Source: Streptomyces sp. NBC_00459 (GTDB taxonomy: Bacteria; Actinomycetota; Actinomycetes; Streptomycetales; Streptomycetaceae). Taken from it: a stretch of 64,000 nucleotides of DNA. The translations under genes and the position numbers were made by a program. The notes below the pieces were generated by a model. It ran no database searches. It saw only the letters and a list, made by a program, of their open reading frames with translations, and was not told where the DNA came from. Shown piece after piece: positions 58,112 through 64,000 of this stretch. The stretch lies in NCBI RefSeq assembly GCF_036013955.1, contig NZ_CP107903.1, positions 434,001 through 498,000 on the forward strand, given 5' to 3'. Position 1 is the stretch's first letter, and each line of letters starts with the position of its first letter.

Positions 58112-59458
58112 ATGCGCCGTATTCTCACCTGCCTCACGGCCGCGGCCGTCACCTGCGGCGGGTTCGTCGCAACCGCGTCCCCAGCAGCGGCAGCGGACCC
58201 GGCCTCCGGGTCCTTCAGCACCCTCACCTACAACGTCGCGGGCCTGCCCTCGATACTCTCCAGCGCGTCCACACCGCGCGACACCAGCACCACGGCCATC
58301 GGCCGGCGCATAGCGCCGTACGACATCGTGCATGTCGAGGAGGACTTCAACTACCACGCCAACCTCTACGCCGCGGACACGGCACACGCCTACCGCACAC
58401 CCACCAGCGGTGGCGCCGGCATCGGCAGCGGCCTCAACACCCTGTCCAAACTCCCCTACGACGAGGACGACTTCGAGCGGGTGCGCTGGAACTCCTGCCA
58501 GTGGGACTCCGGCGACTGCCTGACGCCCAAGGGGTTCACCTTCATCCGCGAGCGTCTCGCAGAGGGTGTCTACGTCGACTTCTACAACCTGCACACCAAC
58601 GCAGGCACCAACGAAGGCGACCTGGCGTCCCGCGCCGACAACCTCAACCAGCTGACGGCATTCATCAAGACCCACTCCGCCGGCAACGCGGTCGTGGTCA
58701 TGGGTGACACCAACACCCGCTACACCCGCTCCGCGGACACCATCGCCGAGTTCGGCGCCGCCAACGGTCTGACCGACGCCTGGGTCCAGCTGATCCGCGG
58801 CGGCACTCCGCCCACCAAGGGCAGCGACGCCCTGGTCTGCGACCAGACCGGGACCACGGTGCCCAACACCTGCGAGGTCGTCGACAAGGTTCTCTACCGG
58901 GGCAGCAAGCTCGTCTCGCTCAACGCCACGTCCTACAACAACGAGCACGCCAAGTTCCTCACGGACGCCGGTCTGATGCTCTCCGACCACGACCCGGTCT
59001 CGGTCGGCTTCTCCTGGTCGCGCAATGCCGCCTTCCAGCTCAGCGACCAGTTCGGCGGCCCGCACGGCGACTACTACAACGACATCGACGCCGTACCGGC
59101 GGGCGCCCGCCCTGTCAGCCTCACGCTGCGCAGCGGCTCCCGCGTCGACAGCGTCGCCCTGACCCTGGACAACGGCAAGACCCTGGCCCACGGCGGTACC
59201 GGTGGCACGGCGTCGTCCCTGACTCTGGGCAGCGGTGAATACGTCACCACCGCCCAGCTGTGCCAGGCGGAGAAGGGCGGCCACACCCGGATCTTCTACG
59301 CCAAGTTCGACACGAACCTCGGCAGGAGCCTGTCCGGTGGCAGCACCACGTCCGACTGCGTGACGCGCACCGCGCCGACCGGCTGGCAGATAGCCGGGTT
59401 CCACGGGCGCTCCGGCGACGAGGTCGACAAGCTCGGCTTCATCTACACGAAGCGCTGA
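58112..59458 (+). CDS. Secreted endonuclease/exonuclease/phosphatase-fold protein with a lectin-like C-terminal domain
   Basis: This 448-residue protein has a Sec signal (ILTCLTAAAVTCGGFVATASPAAA-ADP). The catalytic domain (about residues 32-295) shows FSTLTYNVAGLP, DIVHVEEDFN, the His in YNLHTNAG, GDTNTRY and the terminal SDHDPVSVGFSW, the set of metal, base and phosphate residues found in DNase I-like, sphingomyelinase-like and inositol-phosphatase enzymes. A C-terminal domain (about 300-445: FQLSDQFGGPHGDYYNDID, then GWQIAGFHGRSGDEVDKLGFIYTKR) is like jacalin lectins. It probably cleaves a phosphodiester at a glycan-bearing surface. The ATG has AGGAG upstream. Four to six Cys suggest disulfides. 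It is divergent from the LacI gene. Confidence 0.85.
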   Translation: MRRILTCLTAAAVTCGGFVATASPAAAADPASGSFSTLTYNVAGLPSILSSASTPRDTSTTAIGRRIAPYDIVHVEEDFNYHANLYAADTAHAYRTPTSGGAGIGSGLNTLSKLPYDEDDFERVRWNSCQWDSGDCLTPKGFTFIRERLAEGVYVDFYNLHTNAGTNEGDLASRADNLNQLTAFIKTHSAGNAVVVMGDTNTRYTRSADTIAEFGAANGLTDAWVQLIRGGTPPTKGSDALVCDQTGTTVPNTCEVVDKVLYRGSKLVSLNATSYNNEHAKFLTDAGLMLSDHDPVSVGFSWSRNAAFQLSDQFGGPHGDYYNDIDAVPAGARPVSLTLRSGSRVDSVALTLDNGKTLAHGGTGGTASSLTLGSGEYVTTAQLCQAEKGGHTRIFYAKFDTNLGRSLSGGSTTSDCVTRTAPTGWQIAGFHGRSGDEVDKLGFIYTKR

Positions 59459-59488
59459 CCTGCTCCACCGCGCAAGCGCACCGAATAC

Positions 59489-59516
59489 GCGGCGGCGGCC
59501 TCCGGGCCGTCGCCGC
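59489..59516. terminator. Bidirectional hairpin terminator
   Basis: GCGGCGGCGGCC (59489-59500) pairs with GGCCGTCGCCGC (59505-59516) over 12 positions with one G-U wobble and a TCCG loop. It is located between convergent genes, with TTTC following. Confidence 0.7.
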
Positions 59517-59617
59517 TTTCGCGACTGCTCCCACCGGGCCGGCTCTCCGACATCGGCGCGGTCACCGTCGCACGGGCGGGGGCCAGCCGCCCGCCGGGTC
59601 AACGCACGGCGCGCTCT

Positions 59618-60526
59618 TCACTGCCGGCTCCGATGCGCCTGGCGGAAAGCACCGGGGGTGACTCCGGTGTGGCGGGTGAAGAACTTGCCGAAGTTGGTGG
59701 CTTCGGGGAAGCCGAGACGGCGGGCGATGGTCGCGACCGGTTCGTCGGTGTGGGCGAGCAGCCGCCGGGCCTCCAGAGCGACGCGGCCGTCGATGACGTG
59801 CTTGACGGGTTGTCCGGTGGCAGCCGTGCAGGCACGGGTGAGGGTCTTGACCGTGTAGCCGAGGTGGTGGGCGTAGTCGGCGGCGCGGCGGGTGGAGGCG
59901 TAGGAGCGTTCCAGTTCGGCACGGAACCGGGCGTAGACCTCGCCGCCCGCGTGCGGATCGCCGCCGTTGCCGGGGTGGGGAAGCCGGTCGATCTGCAACA
60001 GCACGGTGGCCAGCAGGAGTTGCAGGATCTCCGTCGACACCGTCTGCTCCGGCCGGCCGTACTCGGCCCGCAACTGGCCCAGCAGGGTGGAGAGCACCGC
60101 GTATGTGGGGCTCGCCCCGAGTTGCCAGCACGCGGACCCGGACCACTCGTTGACCAGCCGGTCGGCGCTGCTGGTGTGGGGCGGGAAGGCCGACGTGAAC
60201 AGCAGATGCGTGCCGTTGGCGGTACCCGGCCGCACAAAGCTCTGTACCTGACCGGGTCGCACCCACAACAGGGTGCCGGGACGGCAGGGGTGCGTCACGA
60301 AGTCGATCGCGTGCTCCCCGCTGCCCTCGGTGATGAGGGTGAGGGTGTGGAAGTCGACCCTGTGCACCAGGTCGGGCCTCCTGCGCCGGCGCAGTCGCCG
60401 GTCGTGCAGGGTCGAGAGATCGATGATCTCGAAGCCGTGGACGTGCTCCTCGGGCGGATTGAAGTCGAGCCGGAGGATCGCGCCGTCCCCGTGCTGTTCG
60501 GCGCCGTCAGGAATCGCGGAAAGCAT
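59618..60526 (-). CDS. AraC-family transcriptional regulator
   Basis: This 302-residue protein has an N-terminal cupin-like sensor region (HGFEIIDLSTLHDRRLRRRRRPDLVHRVDFHTLTLITEGSGEHAIDFVTHPCRPGTLLWVRPGQVQSF) and a C-terminal AraC double helix-turn-helix (ADYAHHLGYTVKTLTRACTAATGQPVKHVIDGRVALEARRLLAHTDEPVATIARRLGFPEATNFGKFFTRHTGVTPGAFR). The start at 60526 follows CTGGAGATCGTG; an ATG at 60556 also has a GGAG site and would add ten residues. It is divergent from the metallo-beta-lactamase-fold gene with about 130 bases between, so it probably controls that gene. Confidence 0.9.
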   Translation of the reverse strand: MLSAIPDGAEQHGDGAILRLDFNPPEEHVHGFEIIDLSTLHDRRLRRRRRPDLVHRVDFHTLTLITEGSGEHAIDFVTHPCRPGTLLWVRPGQVQSFVRPGTANGTHLLFTSAFPPHTSSADRLVNEWSGSACWQLGASPTYAVLSTLLGQLRAEYGRPEQTVSTEILQLLLATVLLQIDRLPHPGNGGDPHAGGEVYARFRAELERSYASTRRAADYAHHLGYTVKTLTRACTAATGQPVKHVIDGRVALEARRLLAHTDEPVATIARRLGFPEATNFGKFFTRHTGVTPGAFRQAHRSRQ

Positions 60527-60654
60527 CACGATCTCCAGATGTCCTCGATTTACCATGCCATGTCTCCAGGCTATCTCGCCTGCCTGCGGTTGTACGACAA
60601 GAGTGGAGGACATCGAGGCGGCGAGAGGCGGCCTTAACCCCAGGGAGCAGTCCC

Positions 60655-61434
60655 ATGAACGGCACGGTAACGGTCCTGGACAAGGGCTCGGTCCGCATCC
60701 ACAGTTACATGTCCCCGGCTGACACCTTCCACGCCACCACTCAGCTCATCGAGACGCCGGCCCGGATCATCGTGATCGACGCCCAGCTGAACCCCGCCTA
60801 TGCGGACGAGGCCGCTGCCTACGCCGAAGGGCTCGGCAAGCCGCTGGACCGGCTGATCGTCACCCACGCCCACCCGGACCACTACAACGGCATCGCCAGC
60901 TTCGGCGTACCGGTCCACGTACTGCCCCTGGTGCGCGAGCAGATCGCCGCGCGCCCCGCCGCCCGGTTGCCCGACGGCCTGGCCGTTCCCGCGACCGACC
61001 TGAACCCGAGTGTCGACATCACGCCGGGCACCGAGGTGATCGACGGCGTCCCGTTCGTGTTCGAGGCCGTCTCCGGCGGTGAGGCCGCGGACCAACTGGT
61101 CGTCAAGCTGCCCGAGCAGGGTGTGCTGGTGGCGCAGGACCTCGTCTACCACGACGTCCACCTGTACCTGGGCAACAACGACGTCACCGGCTGGCAGCAG
61201 GTGGTCGACGCGCTGGCCGCCGAGTCCGGCTACGACACGATCCTCGCGGGTCACGGCCTGCCCGCCGGGCCGGAGGTCTACGAGGAGATCCGCCGCTACC
61301 TCGCCGACGCGCACGAACTGCTCGGCGACGACGGCCAGGCGTACAAGAAGGCGATCGTGGATCGCTACCCCGCCCATGTCGGCCCGTTCATCATCGACAT
61401 CGCCAACCGGTCCCTCTTCCCCGCCGGAAACTGA
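60655..61434 (+). CDS. Metallo-beta-lactamase-fold hydrolase
   Basis: This 259-residue cytoplasmic protein has the MBL metal site: HAHPDHYNG (about residues 76-84), later Asp in VLVAQDLVYHDVH and the last His in ILAGHGLPAG. The fold covers beta-lactamases, glyoxalase II, lactonases and quorum-quenching enzymes. The long C-terminal helical tail (EIRRYLADAHELLGDDGQAYKKAIVDRYP) is common in lactonase-like and arylsulfatase-like branches. The substrate is unknown. The ATG follows GGGAGC. It is divergent from the AraC regulator and leads a small unit with the secreted protein 50 bases downstream. Confidence 0.88.
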   Translation: MNGTVTVLDKGSVRIHSYMSPADTFHATTQLIETPARIIVIDAQLNPAYADEAAAYAEGLGKPLDRLIVTHAHPDHYNGIASFGVPVHVLPLVREQIAARPAARLPDGLAVPATDLNPSVDITPGTEVIDGVPFVFEAVSGGEAADQLVVKLPEQGVLVAQDLVYHDVHLYLGNNDVTGWQQVVDALAAESGYDTILAGHGLPAGPEVYEEIRRYLADAHELLGDDGQAYKKAIVDRYPAHVGPFIIDIANRSLFPAGN

Positions 61435-61484
61435 GCCCCCACCCCGCTCTGCTCGTCGAAACCCATATCCCAGAAAGACCTGTC

Positions 61485-62501
61485 ATGTCGTCAGCTCGTG
61501 TGCGTCATCCCCGCGTCGCCGCCGTAGCGGTGGCCTCCCTGTTCGTCATGGGCGCCGCCACCGCCCCGGCCCTCGCCACCCCCAACGCGGCCGGAGGGCA
61601 CTCCGCCGTCTCTGTCCACCACCACGCTCCCCTGCCCACGAGTTACTCGATACCAGGCAGCAAGACCTACCCCGAGGGCATCGCCCGCCAGCACGGCACG
61701 CCCTACTTCTATGTCGGCAGCACCAGCGACGGCACCATCTACCGCGGTGACGTCGACCGGCCCGCCACCAAGGTGTTCCTGCCGGGCGGCCAGGACGGGC
61801 GTACGTCCGTGGCCGGTATGAAGACCGACCGCGCCGGGCGGCTCGTCGTCGCGGGCGGCGCCACCGGCAAGGTCTTCGTCTACGACACCCGTACCCGCGC
61901 CCTGCTCCACGTCTTCGACACCGGCCGTGCCGACGTCTTCCTCAACGACGTGGCCCTGGCCCCCAACGGCGACGCCTACATCTCCGACTCCGTCCACCCC
62001 GCGCTGTGGCACATCAGCGCCGCGCAACTGAAGAACAAGCGCGTGCAACTGCCCCTGAACGTGGGGGTGGACCTGAGCAGGTCGCCGATGGTCTATGACG
62101 ACGGTTTCAACGGCAACGGCCTGGTCGTCACCGGCGACGGACGCTACGTCCTGCTCGCCGACTACAACGACTACACCTTCTACCGCGTCGACACGATCAC
62201 CCACAAGGTCGTCCCGATCGACCTCGACGGCGCCAAGGGCATCTCCGGCGACGGCCTGCTGCTGCAGGGCCACACCCTCACCGCGGTCACCGAACTGGAC
62301 CATCCCGAGGGGCAGATCGCGACCCTCGAACTGAGCCACGACTACACCAGGGCCAAGCTCGTGCGCACCGTCCACGGCCACGGCATGCACAGCCCGTCCA
62401 CGGCCGCCTTCGACGGTCATGACCTGCTGATCGTCAACTTCCAGTTCCAGATCGCCGACCCGCACCTGCCGTTCAACGTGGTGCGAGTCCACGCCCGGTA
62501 G
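61485..62501 (+). CDS. Secreted SMP-30/gluconolactonase-like beta-propeller
   Basis: This 338-residue protein has a Sec signal (VAAVAVASLFVMGAATAPALA-TPN). The mature part is a six-bladed propeller in the SMP-30/strictosidine synthase style: repeated segments TYPEGIARQHGTPYFYVGSTSDGTIYRGDV, AGMKTDRAGRLVVAGGATGKVFVYDT, LNDVALAPNGDAYISDSVHPALWHI, FNGNGLVVTGDGRYVLLADYNDYTFYRVDT and GISGDGLLLQGHTLTAVTEL. It could be a lactonase or a scaffold. The pairing with a metallo-beta-lactamase-fold enzyme upstream is suggestive of a lactone substrate. The ATG at 61485 has AGAAAGACC upstream. A broken partial paralogue follows directly. Confidence 0.82.
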   Translation: MSSARVRHPRVAAVAVASLFVMGAATAPALATPNAAGGHSAVSVHHHAPLPTSYSIPGSKTYPEGIARQHGTPYFYVGSTSDGTIYRGDVDRPATKVFLPGGQDGRTSVAGMKTDRAGRLVVAGGATGKVFVYDTRTRALLHVFDTGRADVFLNDVALAPNGDAYISDSVHPALWHISAAQLKNKRVQLPLNVGVDLSRSPMVYDDGFNGNGLVVTGDGRYVLLADYNDYTFYRVDTITHKVVPIDLDGAKGISGDGLLLQGHTLTAVTELDHPEGQIATLELSHDYTRAKLVRTVHGHGMHSPSTAAFDGHDLLIVNFQFQIADPHLPFNVVRVHAR

Positions 62502-62756
62502 CCTCTACGTCACCGACTCCGTGCACGGCGTCATCTACCGCGTCCCCGCACACGGTGGCAAGGCGACCCTCTGGGCGGGCGGCGAGGCCCTACGGCCCAG
62601 CACGTTCGCCGGCGCCAACGGACTGAAGCTGCACAACGGCGCCGTCTGGGCCACCAACCTCGACAAGGGCACCGTCCTGCGCATCCCGGTCACCGCACGC
62701 GGCACGGCCGGAAAGATACAGGTCCACGCGACCGGCATGCCGTCGAGGCCCGGCCG
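62499..62756 (+). pseudogene. C-terminal fragment of a second SMP-30-like protein
   Basis: Just after the stop of the previous gene another frame reads GSLYVTDSVHGVIYRVPAHGGKATLWAGGEALRPSTFAGANGLKLHNGAVWATNLDKGTVLRIPVTARG. These are two propeller blades of the same superfamily, but with their own sequence, without start, signal peptide or the rest of the propeller. The similarity ends near 62743, where the minus-strand molybdoenzyme gene begins to overlap. It is the remains of a paralogous gene joined by deletion. Confidence 0.65.
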
Positions 62757-64000
62757 TCACACGACGGTCACCGGATGCCGGACCACGCCGTTGAACAGAT
62801 AGCCCTGCGCGTTGGTCACGGCGACGTCCGGCTGCGTACGGCCGGCCGTGTCCGTGGCGCGGGCCAGCAGATGGGTGGCGCCGGGCTCGTCCGGCAGCCA
62901 CCCGAGGGACCAGCGGGTCCAGGTAGCGGCGCGGGGCCGGTCGTGCAGACGGGCGGGCCGCCAGTTCGTGCCGCCGTCGGTACTGACGTCGACCCGGGCG
63001 ACGGCACCCGCACCCGACCACGACCGTCCGTGCATTTCGTGTCTGCGACCCGCCTCGACGGTCGCCCCGCTCGCGAGTTCGAAGGCACTCTTCGTGGTCT
63101 GCCGGGTAAGCGGGGCGCTGCCGCCCTCCGGGTAGGAGGGGCCGAAGAGCCGGTAGAAGGTGGTGTTCCACGGCGAGTAGAGCGGCTCCGCCGACACCTC
63201 GATGTCGCCGACCCACTTGATCGACGCGATCCCCACCCAGGAGGGCACCAGCACCCGTACGGGGTATCCGTGGTCGTACGGAAGCGGCTCATCGTTCATC
63301 TCGTACGCCAGCAGTACGTCGTCCAGCGCCTTGGCCAGCGGCAGCGGTCGGCGCACCCGGCCCAGGCTCTCGCCGCCGCTGACGTACTCGGCGTCCAGGC
63401 CGCGTGGCTGCACGTCCACGGCGCGCGGGGAGAGTCCGGCCCTGCGCAGCACGTCGGAAAGGCGTGCCCCGCGCCAGCGGGCGACGCCTATCGCTCCCAG
63501 GGTCCACGCGGTGCCGGTGACCGTCTCGCCCTGCTGCGTCGTGTAGTAGGAGCGCCCGTTTCCGGCACACTCGACGAAGGCGGTGCGGGTGACCGCCGGC
63601 AGGGCTCGCAGATCGTCGTACCCGAACTCCACCGGCCGGTCCTCGCCGTGGGCGCCGCGCAGTCCGCTCCCCCACAGTCGCAGTCGCCAGTCGTCGGCCT
63701 CCAGGACGGGGGTGGCGGTGTGGTTGCGCACGAAGAACCGCTCGTTGGGGGTGTGGTGGCCGGTTCCGCGCAGTGCCTCCCAGCGGGTCTCGGCGTTGGT
63801 GCCGCGCGTGATGAACCACTCGGGCGGCAGGGGCTTGACGATCGGTCCGGCGGCGGCAGCGGCGTGGGCGGGCAGCATGGTGCCGAGCGCGGTCCCGGCG
63901 GCGGTGGCGGCCAGCAGGGTGAGCAGCCGACGGCGGGTGACCCCGTCGGCCCTGGCGTCACCGGCGAGCCACTGACGCAGCCTGCGGCGGTCGTAGTCGG
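62757..64000 (-). CDS. Tat-exported sulfite-oxidase-like molybdoenzyme, N-terminus beyond the window
   Basis: About 414 codons are present and the start lies past the right edge. The visible N-part (DYDRRRLRQWLAGDARADGVTRRRLLTLLAATAAGTALG) has a twin-arginine signal, so the enzyme is exported folded. The body has the sulfite oxidase fold: ERFFVRNHTATPVLEADDWRLRLWG, the molybdenum-ligand Cys in FVECAGNGRSYY, GAIGVARWRGARLSDVLRRAGL, YDHGYPVRVLVPSWVGIASIKWVGDIEVS, and the dimerisation domain with DVSTDGGTNWRPARL. It lacks a heme domain. It probably oxidises sulfite or reduces an S- or N-oxide outside the membrane. The neighbour on that side, perhaps a membrane cytochrome, is not visible. Confidence 0.88.
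   Translation of the reverse strand, partial: DYDRRRLRQWLAGDARADGVTRRRLLTLLAATAAGTALGTMLPAHAAAAAGPIVKPLPPEWFITRGTNAETRWEALRGTGHHTPNERFFVRNHTATPVLEADDWRLRLWGSGLRGAHGEDRPVEFGYDDLRALPAVTRTAFVECAGNGRSYYTTQQGETVTGTAWTLGAIGVARWRGARLSDVLRRAGLSPRAVDVQPRGLDAEYVSGGESLGRVRRPLPLAKALDDVLLAYEMNDEPLPYDHGYPVRVLVPSWVGIASIKWVGDIEVSAEPLYSPWNTTFYRLFGPSYPEGGSAPLTRQTTKSAFELASGATVEAGRRHEMHGRSWSGAGAVARVDVSTDGGTNWRPARLHDRPRAATWTRWSLGWLPDEPGATHLLARATDTAGRTQPDVAVTNAQGYLFNGVVRHPVTVV

Noticed and set aside
1..64000. CRISPR arrays, rRNA operons, complete insertion sequences or phage genes.
   Set aside because: No regularly spaced repeats, no rRNA motifs and no intact transposase, integrase or phage structural genes were seen.

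Overview
The window is high-GC DNA with strong third-position G/C bias, GTG starts, ATGA/GTGA gene overlaps, Tat-type signal peptides, a SARP regulator, gas-vesicle genes, an ECF41 sigma factor and SpoIIE/GAF signalling. Together these point to a Streptomyces or close actinomycete chromosome, probably an accessory-rich region. I saw no rRNA, tRNA, CRISPR array or intact insertion sequence.

Layout. (1) 1-2840: the N-terminal part of a polyphosphate kinase 2, a small membrane protein, a tandem SnoaL-like protein behind a perfect dyad operator, and a frameshifted Nudix gene. (2) 2970-10001: a TetR regulator divergent from a flavin-monooxygenase module. The module holds two intact HsaA/acyl-CoA-dehydrogenase-like oxygenases, a wrecked third copy, a flavin reductase, SnoaL-like proteins and an MFS transporter. 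(3) 10223-11977: an ECF41 sigma factor with an AhpD/CMD-family gene, preceded by a sequence matching the published ECF41 promoter and by an oxidoreductase relic. (4) 12229-20049: the most intriguing block. A SARP domain fused to an alpha/beta-hydrolase lies beside a minus-strand operon for an SCP2-like protein, an acyl-CoA dehydrogenase, a protein resembling LuxI-type GNAT enzymes, a ThiF/E1-like enzyme and an amidase. A BlaI-like regulator is divergent from that operon.

(5) 20043-23860: the tail of a gas-vesicle operon (gvpL-S-K) whose gvpL is cut at its 5' end, next to a DHA2 drug exporter and an orphan winged-helix regulator. (6) 24587-29402: an AraC regulator and a compact operon for aromatic catabolism: phenol/resorcinol-type hydroxylase, maleylacetate reductase and hydroxyquinol 1,2-dioxygenase. 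(7) 29712-42073: a NarL/LuxR-type two-component system divergent from a small secreted protein, then a PLP enzyme, a PAS-GAF-SpoIIE phosphatase, a histone H1-like winged-helix protein, a large TerD-like protein, a secreted lipase-like hydrolase and a pair of small proteins.

(8) 42239-57855: a plant-polysaccharide locus with GH78, GH3, GH42, GH36, GH43 and GH5 enzymes and a LacI repressor. LacI-type operators lie upstream of the GH78, GH3 and GH42 genes. Only the GH78 and GH5 enzymes carry clear export signals, so a two-stage model fits: cleavage outside the cell, then oligosaccharide trimming inside. No sugar transporter is present in the window. (9) 58112-64000: secreted or redox functions, comprising an endonuclease/exonuclease/phosphatase-fold protein with a lectin-like tail, an AraC regulator divergent from a metallo-beta-lactamase-fold enzyme, a secreted SMP-30-like beta-propeller with a broken paralogue behind it, and a Tat-exported sulfite-oxidase-like molybdoenzyme that runs off the end.

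Gene decay recurs: I found relics of a Nudix hydrolase, a flavin monooxygenase, a nucleotide-sugar/NmrA-type oxidoreductase, a transposase, gvpL, an alcohol dehydrogenase and an SMP-30-like protein. Some single-base frameshifts could be sequencing errors.
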